Part shown: positions 23,688-35,704 of the stretch, in pieces
Position numbering within the stretch: position 1 is the first letter of the stretch
Layout: each line of letters begins with the position of its first letter
NCBI GenBank assembly: GCA_006503535.1
Contig: QYRS01000005.1
Coordinates: forward strand, 1,054,001 to 1,118,000
Source of the DNA: Arthrinium phaeospermum
Lineage: Eukaryota > Ascomycota > Sordariomycetes > Amphisphaeriales > Apiosporaceae
DNA length: 64,000 bases
Direction of reading: 5' to 3'
Made by a program: the position numbers and the translations under genes
Notes under the pieces: generated by a model
The model's database searches: none
Seen by the model: the letters and a program-made list of their open reading frames with translations, nothing else
Told to the model about the DNA's origin: nothing

Positions 23688-24530
23688 ATGCACACCCAAA
23701 CCCTCCTCGGCCTCCTGGCAGCCGCCTCGACCGCGTCCGCGCTCTCGGGCTCGGGCCACTCGACGCGGTACTGGGACTGCTGCAAGACCTCGTGCGCCTG
23801 GTCCGGCAAGGCGGCCGTGAGCCAGCCCGTGACGACGTGCGACAACAACAACAGCCCCCTCTCCAGCGCCGACGCCCCCTCCGGCTGCGACGGCGGCTCC
23901 GCCTTCGCCTGCGCCAATAACTCGCCCTGGGCCGTCAACGACAACGTCGCCTACGGCTTCGCCGCCACCGCCATCGCGGCCGAGTCAGCGACGTGCTGCG
24001 CTTGCTTCAAGTGAGTATCGCCCCCTTCACTTTCTCTTCTGCCGTACTCCCGTCCCGTTTCTTCCCATCTTCCCCTTACACGGCGAGCATATAATGAATG
24101 GCATGCACACTCGCCACGGATACCTTTGCGCCTGAAATCACATCTAACCACCGCCCACAGAATCACCTTCACCTCGGGCCCCGTCAGCGGCAAGACCATG
24201 GTGGTGCAGTCGACCAACACGGGCGGCGACCTGGGCTCGAACCAGTTCGACCTGATGATGCCGGGCGGCGGCGTCGGCCTCTTCGACGGCTGCACGCGGC
24301 AGTACGGCCAGGCCCTGCCCGGCCAGCAGTACGGCGGCATCTCGAGCCGGTCCGAGTGCGCCTCGTTCCCGACCCAGCTGCGCGCCGGCTGCGAGTGGCG
24401 CTTCGACTGGTTCCAGAACGCCGACAACCCCAACTTCAACTTCGAGCAGGTCCAGTGCCCGAGCGAGCTCGTCGCCCGCTCCAACTGCCGCCGCAACGAC
24501 GACTCGTCCTTCCCGGCCTTCCGCCCTTGA
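23688..24530 (+). CDS. Secreted GH45 endoglucanase (Cel45A / EGV type)
   Basis: Inverting endo-1,4-beta-glucanase acting on cellulose outside the cell. Two exons, 23688-24010 and 24161-24530, with a 150-nt GT-AG intron inside the codon for Lys108; 230 aa. A signal peptide covers about residues 1-18 ([18 protein letters not shown]). The catalytic core follows Humicola insolens Cel45A closely. STRYWDCCK carries the first catalytic Asp (D30), TGGDLGS carries the assisting Asp (D131), and QFDLM carries the second catalytic Asp (D138). The family's cysteines and the [12 protein letters not shown] ending are also present. The protein stops right after the core: the Ser/Thr linker and cellulose-binding domain of the Humicola enzyme are absent, and no stop or frame break suggests they were lost recently. 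The ATG at 23688 is chosen because it starts the signal peptide. Confidence 0.95.
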
Positions 24531-24890
24531 AGAGGGCGCAAGGGGGAAAGGCGCGAACCAACGTCAAGGGAATCGAACCAGCGTTAATCCACGGTGTTAT
24601 TCTCGCGTCAAGCAACATAACAGTGCTCAAGTCCTGGCACTCTGAACATAGGGCATCTGCTTTCTATTCGTAGTATATATGTGTGTATGTATATATACTT
24701 TATATCACGATCTTGCCTTCCTCTATCGGTACAATCTCAAACTTTTATCGTATGAATATTGTGTCGCCCCTTTACCATAGCCACCTCATATTGTAGTTTA
24801 ATCGTGTAAATTGTAATGAAAGTATAGTCGTGTCGTCGTAATCTGCCATCCATATGGCAATGTGGTCGTATGTTCCTGCCCACTATCTCT
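24531..24890. other. Convergent 3' spacer
   Basis: It separates the tail-to-tail GH45 gene and serine hydrolase gene. It is AT-rich with TATATA stretches near 24670-24705, as expected for 3' ends; no gene is seen. Confidence 0.6.
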
Positions 24891-26501
24891 TTATGCAGCA
24901 GAGACGTGCAGCTGCCAGTACTTCCTCCAATCCGCCCACTCGCCCCCCTTCTCCTTGGTGTCGTCGTCGCCCTGCCCGGGCTTCCACTTGCCGAAGCCCC
25001 GGCTCTTCTCGTACTCGGGGAACTCGGCGGGCTCGGCCAGCAGGTTGCGCTTCTCGCCGTCGGCGAGGAACCCGAGGAAGTCCACCGAGACGTGCACGTA
25101 CTGGCGGAGGGCCTCGTAGACATCGATCTCGGCGCCGGTGGTCACGCTCAGGAGGAGCGGCTCCAGCAGGGGCGCGTCCGTGACCGACGGGTGCGACGTG
25201 CCGAGCGAGGTCATGAACCACGATGCGTGGCCCCGGCCGTTGTTGCCCGCCACGATGTCGCGCACCACGTCGAAGTGCGCGCGCCCGTAGAACATGGACC
25301 GCTTCTTGCTCCACGAGTTGCTGTGCACCACCAGGATCGGCACGTCGATGTCGTCGTTGAGCCGCCCGCTCTGCTTGCCCGGGTCCAAGATGATGGCGCC
25401 CCGGAACGGCCGCTGCTCGCTGGGCCCGCCCTTCAGCGCCTGCATCGCGCCCGTCGCGCCGTACGAGTGGCCCGCCACAATCATGCCGTCGGTGTCGAGC
25501 CGGCCGGCCCAGTCGTGCAAGTTGGCGCCCTCGCGGCGCGGATTGGCGGCGAAGACGTCGGCGCCGTCGCCGCCGTTGATGCGCTGCAGCACGCGGACCG
25601 TCTCCTCAATCTCGGCCTGGCGGAAGTCGAGCTGCGCCTTCTTGAAGTCGTCCTCCTTCAGGTCGTGGCCCTCGGCCGACTCGACCTCCGACATCCGGAA
25701 CGTCAGGCGGGTCTCGTCGGCGCGCCCGGCCTCCTGGATGATGGATCCGGGACTAGATCCGTCGCGATGCTCGAGCATGGCGACCACGTAGCCCCGCGAC
25801 GCTAGCTCGCCGGCGTAGTGCGTATAATCCGTCCGGCTGGACGCCATCCCGTGGGAGAAGACGATGACGGGGTAGCCCTCCCGGGTGCTCTGCCCTGTGC
25901 GTTCCAGTAGAATCTTCTCTGCCTCGTCGCTGTCGCCGGGCAAAATGCCCGATGGTTCCGAAGACACGGATGACGACGAATCGAAGGCCACGCCCTTGTC
26001 GCCAAGAAGTGGTAGGTCCACGCCGGCGGGGATCTTGATGTTGCCCACCAGCAGCTTGATGGCGCCGGTGAACAAGGCATTTGTGAAGAAGTTGCCGATG
26101 TGGGCAAACTTGGCGTAGCCGGCCGCTGTCACCGAGACGGGCTTGGGGATCCAGTCGTGGTGGTGCTTGATGACGTGCTCCCCCTTTGATGCCGGGTAGT
26201 ATAGCGTGAAGAGGACGGTCCGCAACTCAAATGCATTCTCGTTGGTCGCTTTGAACCGAGCCGGGTCAACGAGACGAGGCGATGCCGCAGAGGCCTCAAT
26301 GTCGATGGCTCCGACGGCGTGCGGGCCGCTGTACTGCGGCAACGGGTGCGCGAGCAGATGGCGGGATGCCGCGAAGCAGTAGAGGACGTAGCCGATGGCT
26401 AGCGCGCTGGCAACGTATCGCCATGTAAACCGCGGGCGGAGGACGGCCGGGACCCAGCTGGTCGCTGGTCGCCCTTGTGGTGCTTCTGGAAATGGTTTCA
26501 T
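24891..26501 (-). CDS. Platelet-activating-factor acetylhydrolase-like serine hydrolase
   Basis: Intronless, 536 aa, alpha/beta-hydrolase of the plasma/type-II PAF-AH family, which removes short or oxidised acyl chains from phospholipids. The first 25 residues are followed by a hydrophobic segment (about 26-44, WRYVASALAIGYVLYCF), so it is probably a type-II membrane protein or has an uncleaved signal anchor. VIVFSHGMASSRTDY (about 213-226) forms the oxyanion region. GHSYGA (344-349) gives nucleophile Ser346. ILDPGK supplies Asp373, and GTSHPSVTD the His near 437, matching the order seen in human plasma PAF-AH. A family-typical insertion separates the halves. The ATG at 26501 is the first in frame before the membrane segment. 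The natural substrate is not inferable from sequence. Confidence 0.88.
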   Translation of the reverse strand: MKPFPEAPQGRPATSWVPAVLRPRFTWRYVASALAIGYVLYCFAASRHLLAHPLPQYSGPHAVGAIDIEASAASPRLVDPARFKATNENAFELRTVLFTLYYPASKGEHVIKHHHDWIPKPVSVTAAGYAKFAHIGNFFTNALFTGAIKLLVGNIKIPAGVDLPLLGDKGVAFDSSSSVSSEPSGILPGDSDEAEKILLERTGQSTREGYPVIVFSHGMASSRTDYTHYAGELASRGYVVAMLEHRDGSSPGSIIQEAGRADETRLTFRMSEVESAEGHDLKEDDFKKAQLDFRQAEIEETVRVLQRINGGDGADVFAANPRREGANLHDWAGRLDTDGMIVAGHSYGATGAMQALKGGPSEQRPFRGAIILDPGKQSGRLNDDIDVPILVVHSNSWSKKRSMFYGRAHFDVVRDIVAGNNGRGHASWFMTSLGTSHPSVTDAPLLEPLLLSVTTGAEIDVYEALRQYVHVSVDFLGFLADGEKRNLLAEPAEFPEYEKSRGFGKWKPGQGDDDTKEKGGEWADWRKYWQLHVSAA

Positions 26502-29500
26502 CTTTGTTCTTCAAAACGGTGATGAATCGTTGAAGAAAACTAGATTGTTGACAACCCAAATGTCAAATGAATTGATGGGTTGGATATCTAGGTATGCGAG
26601 CAGCCAAGCAAGCATGACAGCGATGATGCAATGGCTGGCTGATGCGCTTGCTCAAGAACCCCGCCACGTCTTTTGGTGGCGATCTTGTCCAACTCAGAGA
26701 CATCACACTTGGCCATGGTTATGCTCTCGATAAAGCACGATTCACGATGTCTAAATACTTACTGAAAATGGAATTACTGGCCAGCAAGATACTGCAAGAG
26801 GATACAGTAGACATGCATTGGTTGTGTCTAGGTACGCTTTGTCTCCAGACGTACAAAGAACAGACTGAGTGGAAGGGTTGACCACTGCAAGGCTAGTGTT
26901 ACGTCATATCACGTAAGGTGTTATGCAACGCTTTGGTGCTGTTGACTCTAGACAACAGCGTGTATGCATTCGCAATAGTTTCAATTTCTTAGAGGTATTG
27001 TCATTAATGACCTGCTTCAAGACCAGTTCTTTTGGTCGTTGCCCCTCGATTTGGTTATTGACTTGACTCCAAAGCTGGGACCTACTTATTCTGTACGTCA
27101 TACTTCTGCGTGAATGTAGGTGGATGGATGACCACGTCCAATCTCATACCAATAAACTATTGGAAGTCAGTCGTCGGTTGAATACGCTTTCTGCCGACTT
27201 CCTACTGCCTACTTCAGCATCGCCGCTCCAACAAGATCAACATCCGGAGAAGTTCGAGTAGCACATCAATAGTCATCCCGGCAATGACGTACTCGCAAGA
27301 CAACCTCGGCTTGCGCTTATCAACGACCGGGCCATTGCCGGCGAGGGGGTGAGGGCGCCGCACTTCCGCAGTCCAGCTACAGTAGCATCGCGCGGTAAGG
27401 GATAGTTAGAGCGGACGAGCAGATACAGTACATACTGTACATACCGTAGATAGTCAGCTCGACAGTTTATCAGCTACCGGGGAAGCTAAGGAACAGGAGA
27501 CAGATAGTCTCCTACGCCGTCCACCAACGGCCTCTGTTTTACGTTTAGGGCCACGCTCCCAAATTTCGGACTGTTTCAACGCCTCTCCCCACGGCTAAAC
27601 ATCGCCTGGGCCAATCCGAGTGCTCAATTGGCTTCTTCTCGGGGGAAGAGCTTGATGCATCTCAGCTGGTATCCCCACGACGTAGCAGTCTGGCTATTGC
27701 TGGGTAGGGTCTTGGCATCGGTCGCTACATACCAATAAACGGCATGGCCAAAGTAAGCAGCAAGTACCTGGTGAGGAGTAGATACATACATACATACACG
27801 CAGGAGCTGAAGATAGCGATCGCGAAGTGACCTACCCGAGGATCAATTGCGGAGTATGTACGGATATACAGTATCTGCAATGCATACGCGGCTGCTCTGC
27901 AAGTGGAAAGAACAAAAGCGATATACACAATGTACGTATCGTCAAGAGGTATGTAGTATTGTACGGAGCTATGGATGGTACATATCGTGTTTAATTTGCC
28001 CATGCATAAGCACATGCGCGTCCTACATCAGAATCTTCGAATGCCCCATGCTCTCATTGGTGTGTGTGCCCACCGCGACCGAGATTGAGCTGACTGGCTT
28101 ACCGCTGCCGCGTCCACTTACATACCGTGATCTCTTTTTTTTTTTTCTCTTTCGGGCTGCTGGCTGGCTGGGTCACATCTCAGGGCACGTTAAGGCAAAG
28201 TGTGCATTGCATGCAGGCTGAGGGGTGGGTGTGGGTGGACAAGCGCCAGTGGACCGCTTCGGGGAAGAGCAATATAGAAAGAAGAAAAAAGACTCAGCTT
28301 CAGCTCGACTCCTCTCTTTTTTAGGACGCACGCTACTGCAGGTACAGTGAGCAGCAGATGCACGGCAGCAGGGGAATTGTGGATTGGTTCATTACAAACC
28401 GTCCCTTGGCCTCCATGGCGGCTTGCGCGTACGACTCGGATCGTCCATCTCGGCGGGATGCGTGCGATTGGATCCCCTCTCCTTGCTTTGCGTGTTGTGC
28501 GCGCGTGTGTTTGTGTTTATGTCAACTCTAAAATCTTATCATGATATGTGTCTTGCATGTGGTAATATCCCCGAATGAAAGAAACAGGTAATATTAGTAT
28601 AAATAGCAATAGTGGCTGGCAGCAGCCCATCGAGACTGCAAAATGGCGATCTTGGCCGCAAACTGCTATAACAATAGACATTGTGTGGTCAGCCATGGGC
28701 GTCCTGGCGTCCTATGTTTTGCAGCCAGTTTGCGAAAGCAACAGGGACCCCGCGATGGCCCATGTTTCAACTGGCGATTATCGCTTTCTTTCTAGCCTTT
28801 TTCCTTTTTCTCTCCTCGACGCGTGGGAAGGAAAAAAACAGGTTTGGTCATGGTCCCCTCCCCCCACTGATCAACCGAGACAATATCGCCAATCCGGGCG
28901 GATCAGCCGAGCAGAGTCACAACCATAGAGGGATAGGGCCCGCAAGGGATGGGCGTATGTAGAGCGGTTTCAAAATACGAGACAAACGCCAATGAAAGAT
29001 AGAAAACGTCCGACCGAGGAAAAAGGAAGAAAAAGAAGCAAAATGGTCACCAAAGGGTCTTCGATACCCGACACAATGGGAGAAGAAACGGACGCTATGG
29101 ATCGCACCCGCCGCGCCGGGAGGAGGGCTTCCAGTAGTAGGTAATGTCCCCTGCCATCCCAAGTAGATGGGATGACAACTCCTGGCCCGTCCACCATGTT
29201 TGCTGTCGTGTATCCATGCAGGTCTCCAGAGAATACCCTATCGATCTATCCGATGCAGGCCATTGTACCACGGGGAGCGGGAAGGATCTTAAGGTTATGA
29301 GGCAATTGATCCGCCTGTTGTGGCACTTGCGATATAGACACAGTTCAGCTAGGTGATTACAGTTTAGAAGAAGAGCTCTCACACAGACACATGCACACAG
29401 GCGAAGAGAACAACAGAAGGTTTGAGGCGCCAGACCAAAACTCGGTCTTCCTGGCGAATGTCAACTTTGCCTTTGATATCTACTATAGTACATGAATGAG

Positions 29501-30186
29501 GAAGGCTCGCCGACACCCAGCGAATCGGAAAAGTCTTGAGCAAAGACCGATAAAACATCCGGCTTTTTCCTGTGTAGCTGTAGATCCCCCGGCTCTGCCA
29601 TTATACATATTGAAACAATTTTTTTTGAACAACTCTTAGAAGTTTGTACAAGAAATAGAAGCAAGCAGAGCACAAGGAATAAACATAGGGAGAAGCGCTT
29701 CTTGGGCGAAGCAGAGGGGACAAGTATTGGAAGAGTTGGAATGGATTTGATTGTTTTGCCAGAGGTCGCGACCTCTTTCCCATATAGACCTCTATCGACA
29801 GAAAAAGTATTAGCGGCAAGAAGTCGTAGAAAGAGACGCCATCCTCCGCTCTCCATCCCAAGGGTCCTAGGAGACCGCACACATTGATAAAATCCTCTGT
29901 GGCGAGATTGTAAGATGTCCAACACCGAGACAAGAAATTACAAGAATCAAGATGGTATCCTGCGCGCCCGGTCGCAATGCAGATTACGCATCGACCACCC
30001 GGCACATTGCAAGAGCCCGTATTGTTGCCGTATACTCCCAAAGTCTAAACACCACGCCACACCAAACCCTGAAACCAACCACACTGCTTTCCCGTCATAA
30101 AGGGGCGTATCAATCCCACGAATTAAAGTATTATCGACATAGAAAATCGTGAGCTAGACGTGAATGCGAAAGCAAGCTAGGTCGAT
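26502..30186. other. Gene-poor spacer of 3.7 kb
   Basis: No reading frame here has family resemblance. The part next to 26501 should be the promoter of the serine hydrolase. It contains T-runs (about 28136-28147), purine tracts and short inverted motifs such as TACAGTA-CA-TACTGTA near 27423-27440. I see no RNA gene. Confidence 0.55.
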
Positions 30187-30952
30187 TTACAGAGCGAAAG
30201 CGACGAGGCCGAGCAGACCACCGAAAGCGGCGACCTTGCCGGCACCGGCAGTGGGGATGGGGGCACCGGGGGTGGTGGCCTGGGTAGGCTTGGTGGGGTA
30301 GCCACCGGTGGGGGCGGGAGCCAGAGTGGTAGGCTGGGCCGGGACAGCGGGGACAGTGCCGTTGTTGTAGGTAGGGGGCTGAAGAGGACAGAGTCAGTAG
30401 GGTGGTTTTTTGCGAAGTAGTAGAGTCATGAGAAGATAGCAAGAAACTTACGGGAGCGGGCTTGCCGGAGCAAGAGGCACCGTTGCAGACAACAGCGGAG
30501 GTGGTGTAGACGGGCTTGCTGACGGTGCAAGGGCAGTCGGTGATGGTCAGAGTGGTGGGAGCAGTGACGGTGTAGGTCTTGGTGCCGTGGGTGATGGTGG
30601 TGGGGCCAGGGCAGAAAGTGGTGTACTGGTTGACGACCTCAGTGGTGTACTTGGGAGCCGGGGCGGAGGCAGTGCCGTTGGTGGAGGGAACAACAACGGG
30701 GTAGGTGGCAGCCGGGGTGCTCTTGGAGGACTGGACGGCCTCGGTGCTCTTGGACTCGACGGGGTAGGTGGCAGCCGGGGTGCTCTTGGAAGACTCAACA
30801 GCAGCGGTGCTCTTGGACTCAACGGGGTAAGCCTGAGTGGCGCTGGTGGTGGCAACCGCGGAGCTGGTGGTGGCAGCAGCAGGAGGGGGAGCGACCTGGT
30901 ACTGGGCGGAGGCACCTGCAATGAGGGCGGCAACGGCGAAAGAGTACTGCAT
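30187..30952 (-). CDS. GPI-anchored cell-wall protein, CCG-6/Sed1-like
   Basis: Two exons, 30952-30452 and 30378-30187, split by a 73-nt GT-AG intron; 230 aa. The signal peptide is MQYSFAVAALIAGASA. A Ser/Thr/Pro/Ala-rich stalk follows, containing two adjacent copies of a 21-residue unit (starting YPVESKST and ending KSTPAAT). The folded part reads TTEVVNQYTTFCPGPTTIT ... TYTVTAPTTLTITDCPC, the module shared by Neurospora clock-controlled protein CCG-6 and yeast Sed1-like wall proteins, with its paired cysteines. The C-terminus (AGAGKVAAFGGLLGLVAFAL) is small residues followed by a hydrophobic tail, as in GPI-attachment signals. It is therefore expected to be covalently attached to membrane or wall glucan. 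Preference for C-ending codons suggests high expression. A TATA-like element lies about 200 nt upstream. Confidence 0.88.
30704..30829 (-). repeat. Two tandem 63-bp coding repeats
   Basis: 30704-30766 and 30767-30829 are adjacent 63-bp copies differing at a few bases. Each encodes one 21-residue Ser/Thr/Pro-rich stalk unit of the GPI wall protein. Such repeats commonly change copy number between strains. Confidence 0.8.
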
Positions 30953-31148
30953 CTTGACGGATTTGTCGGGGTATTAAGTTACTCGGGAAGAGTGGTGGAT
31001 TGTCGTGAGGATTATTAGGTAGTTAGAGCAAATTAAGTATGCTGTAAGAACGAATGAATGTGACTGATAAGTCAGGGTTATTTGCTGATGAGCGTGTGTG
31101 GGTGAGGAGGGAAGGGAAAGAAGAGTAGACAATCGTGGAGCGACGCGA

Positions 31149-31156
31149 CTTATATA
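31149..31156 (-). promoter_or_regulatory. TATA-box-like element of the GPI wall protein gene
   Basis: It reads TATATAAG on the minus strand, about 197 nt upstream of the start codon. A leader rich in C and T lies between. Confidence 0.5.
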
Positions 31157-31813
31157 CAGAGTTGCCGACACTGGGAACTAGCAGACGCAGGCGAGGAAGT
31201 AAGTAGGTAAGTCAAGACATGGGGGTGTTCGCCGGTGCACCAGCACACCCACAACCCACCCACACGACAAGAAGGTCGCCATCCTGTCAGTGCCTCTGTC
31301 TCGCGCTGCTACTCCATGTCCGCTGCGACAGTGCCACCCATGCTCATTACCTATTTGCCCAATGCCCACTCCTGGTATACCCTCACCCACTAGCCGGGGG
31401 GTCCCACAGTAGCGTCGTCAAGCCGAAATTCTTCCTTAGCCTTTTTTCTTTGGCAGCTTATTTCGCTTTGCGATCGAATCATAGGCACTGTCTTCCAGAA
31501 TCTGACAAGGTACGGGGGTGGAAGGGGTGGGTGGTTCTGCGCGGACGGGCGCTGATTGCGCATTGATGGTGCTGTCAATTCTATCACAAATCAGGGGTGG
31601 GTGGAGCACTGGAGACAGGCACAGATGGCTCCGTCTAAACTTGTACGATACTATTAGCTGAGAGCTCCACGCGCTCTTTCTGCTCAGGCTCTCAGGTCCG
31701 GAAAGGGGCAGGCCGCTGTTGGCAGAGACGATACGGCTGGTCTCTCGCATCACAGCCCATGATAGGTCCTCCTCCAATTGGAGGAATAGGCCCCAACGGG
31801 TTTGTCCGAGGCC

Positions 31814-31835
31814 GTACCTACATACATGTAGGTAC
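31814..31835. repeat. 22-bp palindrome with GTACCTACAT arms
   Basis: The arms GTACCTACAT and ATGTAGGTAC are perfect reverse complements around an AC centre. It is a possible two-fold protein-binding site or small cruciform, in gene-free DNA. Confidence 0.7.
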
Positions 31836-34230
31836 CGCGTGGAAAAAAGAACACTAAAAAAGTATTCTAGAGGCAGAATGTGGCAGTACCAACCCTTTGC
31901 CCCTGGATTGGATCTGCCCGACGTGATGGTGGTGGGACTATTTCCCCCGTGCTGGTACAGGCGTTGGCGTTGGCGTACAGACCTGACTGGTCGGAGAGGT
32001 TTTTTTTTTTTTCCTTCCATCCTTTCTTTTCTGGCGATTGGCTTGGCGGTGATGAGGAGGTGAGAGATGGCGGCCAGTAGGCGGCTCGTCGGCGTCCAAT
32101 CTACTACTGCAAGGTACAGCTTTTTCCGCAGCTGCGGACAGGGGTATGGGAAATTACAGCGCCACTGGTCCGTGTTTTCCTTGGTTCTTTCTGGTTCTTG
32201 GTCAGCAGCGCTCACGGTCAGCTTCACTGTCGGTCGTTTATTTGCTGGCCCTACCATTTTTGGCCGTCAATCAAAAACGGGCAACGAGTATTGAAGCCTC
32301 GTACGTCGTGGTAATATTCCCGATCGCATAATCAGCGTCCATGATCCGTCCCTGTCATGAATGCATTGACTTTGATGAGTTCTAAATCCGTCCCATACCC
32401 TAATAGTCGTATCCACCAGCGGCTCAGCCATGTCATATCGGCATGGAGGTGGTGGCTATTGCGCATGGATTTGGAGTCGCCATAAGCCATAAAAACGTTC
32501 TGGAAAGTCGGCGCGGTCGGGTCCCCCGCCGCCGGCCTTGCCCGGCGTTCTCAGTGAACATTTTGGCGACAGTTTAGGTAGAGTGGAAGAGCCTTTAACG
32601 GTCAACGCTCGCTACCAAACCAACCGGTACAGTGTTGAGTGAGTGAGTACCTGCAAGCGGTTGGGCTAAATGCAGGAACAATGTCGGCTAAGGGACCCAA
32701 AGAGTTACGCTGCTGCAGGAACAGATTGGCATCACCTCCATTACGCGCATTCAGCTTAGGTTGCAGCTGCTTACGGGGAGCTGATAGCTGACTCCGTTTG
32801 GAGAAGTAGTATACTATTCCAGGTAGCAATAGCGATACGAGTACATGATGAATGCCAGCTAGCAGCAGCTAGGTACACACATACCGCCCATCCTGTATAG
32901 CGGCGACGTAGCGACTGGGATTACGTGCCAGCAAGGCGTGCTATTGGCCGGGCTACAGGTCGATAGACAGGGTTCCGCGTTGCTGGCTTCCTTTGGAGCA
33001 ACAGGCTGACGCCGCCCTGAAAGGACGGAAGGTACAAGCAGCACGCAGCTGGCAGACCTAACCTAAGTAGTAGTATGTGTCAGAGAAAAGGAAGGGTCAA
33101 TTGCTATACCATTGGGAAATGCAGATCTTGCCTACAGCAGCAACTGTCAGCAGCCAGGTACCCTGTGCTGACGATAGATTTTTCCATCTTCATCTTCACT
33201 TGGCTGGGGATTTTCACATGGTCGAAGCTGGTATGGCCATGGGGCCGGATCGGACGATGCGCGCGTAGCGAGATTGCCTCCGTCTGTCGTGCTTGATGGC
33301 AAAAATGGGCGAGGCAGATGGCTCCTCTGGCTCCTCCAGGACTCCTCGTCTCCGTTCACGGAATTGAGTGGAGAACCGCTTGGATTCTCCGCAACGTTGT
33401 TGTCGTGGTGGATAGACATGGTGTTGGCATGCCGAAAATACAAAAGTCATGCTCGTATTTCGTTATTGCGCCTTGCCTACAACAGATGGTCTATTGAGGC
33501 CTCAAAACGGGGCATCGGCTCTGGTTGACCAAGCACCAGGAGATCTGCTGTTGTAGCTGGTAAATATTGACTTTTGGGTTTTTGGAAGGCCTGCTAGTGT
33601 GCCAAGAGCAGCAGCTTTCCCAATTGCCATTTCGTCCCAGTCCCAGCCAAGCTCCAGCCAGTCCCGGCCAGTCCCAGTCCCAGTTCTTCATGGAGCTTGG
33701 GAGGGGATTCCCACTGGCGAGCTTGCGTCGTCAACAAAACCACTCTTCTTCCGCGGCCGTCGCATTTAGGGCGCGATCGTCGTGGTCTCGAACCTGTGCC
33801 TACCTGGAAAATGGGCCATATCCTCCCCCAAATGAGGATGGGATCATCGTCGCGATAACGATATTTTGGAAGGAAGATATGATCCACCGATGAAGAAAAA
33901 TGCCATCCGTCCATCCCTTGCCGAAGTCGTCCGGCCGGGCCTTAAGTTAGTCACGGCCATGCCCGACTGCCAAAACCAGATTGCTCAGCCTTCGTGGCAT
34001 CTAGCTAGTCAAGCGAACCCGTATCTCATTCATGGACTAGGTAATATTCTGCCCTGTTTCATGGCCTCTAGGTGCCAGGAAATCCCAAGCAGCACCCGGC
34101 AAGAGGCCGTTCGTGTTCTCGTAGTGCAGTTTTAACTGTTCATGCGCGCATGACAGGCCTCGCCTACCTTACCAGACCAAATGGGGTTGCAAATACCGCT
34201 TCCGCGAAACCCAGTCCATCCCAAAGCCGA

Positions 34231-34251
34231 GAGCCTAGAGCCTAGAGCCTA
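34231..34251. repeat. Three perfect copies of GAGCCTA
   Basis: Head-to-tail 7-bp repeat with no mismatch, in the 5-kb spacer. Confidence 0.85.
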
Positions 34252-35667
34252 GATTCATACCAACCACTCGTCGACCCATAGCGGAGCCGACCAGGTCACC
34301 AAGTCACCTTCATTTTGGCAGCTACCCAATTTCCACAAGTTAGCCTATTGACCCAAATGGACAAGATTACCTCCAATCTGGTACTGGCTGGTAAATGAGG
34401 CATTCCACGACATGCACCACAACACAACCAAAAACAACGCGACGTCTTCTCTTTCCCAATCTGCCGTGCCAAGTCGAATCAAGTGCCAAGTCGAATCAAA
34501 CGTTACCTGTGCCTGCAAAATTTGACACGTGATGGCTGCCACGCATCCCAAATATCCAATATGGAATTTTCTGTCGCTAAGGTCTGATCTGGTGAAGACC
34601 CATGCACTCTCATACACACACACATATGCGCGCGCACCACTCGAGTCCCCGATGGCATCCAAGAGACCCTCGTATATGGTTGTTACCAAAAGCCGGATGT
34701 TTCGAATCCCCCAAGCTGCTGTGCGACGACTCTAGCTGAGCACAACTACAACCGCACCCCAGCCCTTACAGCAAAGTGACTGGATGTCTTGATCTCAAGC
34801 CCCTTTGCACCGGAGGGTCGCGAGAGGCATCAGTGTCCACTCCCACCTGGCACAGGCTTTAAAACAGACACCATATAAGCTCATGTCTGCATTCGCACCT
34901 TCGAAAGAAACCTTTTCTCGATATACGGTCCATGTTAGCTTTCCAGTTACATCTGCTGCATCCAGTCTGAGACAGCTGCAGGTTTCTCTGCATTCAGCCA
35001 ATGATATTTCTGAGGACAAAGGAAGAACCCGGTGGCTGTTGTCCAAGCGGCCATGTTGCTCGATACTGTGACTTGACAATGTCCTTGGATAAAACGATTC
35101 TGGCTGGCTAGCTCAAGTGAGACAGCTGCCATCACCATCTGTCATATATGTGAAATCATCGCGAATGACGTTATTGGAACCTCGTGGCGTAACACCTTCG
35201 AGCGGGCCAAGAACGTTCCATATCACCTACTCTAACACGACGATTCCCAGAGATGACGGCTTATGGACATATTCGCCTGCACGTTCTTGGGGCCGCATTT
35301 ACATGGAGACTGGCTGGCCATGCTGCAATATCCACAATTATTTCGGACTGAATGAAGCACTCAGCACTTCTCAGACCAGCGCCGGTACCACGTTCCACTA
35401 CGAGTTCTGGCCGATGCAGGTGTGAGAACCTTCTTTCAGCTTAGGCAGCCAGCCGGAAGGTACCCCAGACTCACATCTACCTATATGCCTTGGGGTATCC
35501 CAAAAATATTGACGCGAATGGATACCAGAGTGATTAACGAGTTCCGACGGCAGCGGCAGCGGCAGCAGCAGCGGCGGTAATCTTCCACAGGCCAACTGTC
35601 AAGACGGAGTCCTCTCGGGGCTTAGTAGGCCCTTAGCTTTACCTGCCGTGGACCTTCTCGATCGCAA

Positions 35668-35669
<2 letters not shown>

Positions 35670-35704
<35 letters not shown>
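35670..35704. repeat. 35-nt poly-C homopolymer
   Basis: Thirty-five consecutive C residues about 265 bp upstream of the quinone oxidoreductase start. It is far longer than any other homopolymer seen in the window. It may be a real G/C tract, able to form quadruplex or i-motif structure, or an assembly gap-fill or extension artefact. Confidence 0.9.

Noticed and set aside
24566..24582. tRNA B-box-like GGTTCGATTCCC on the minus strand
   Set aside because: The flanking bases do not form a T-stem and no acceptor stem or A-box is found at a suitable distance.
24870..25805. 311-codon frame antisense to the PAF-AH-like gene
   Set aside because: Shadow frame; the sense frame carries catalytic motifs.
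31436..32257. 273-codon minus-strand frame in the 5-kb spacer
   Set aside because: Irregular composition and no homology that I recognise; likely chance.
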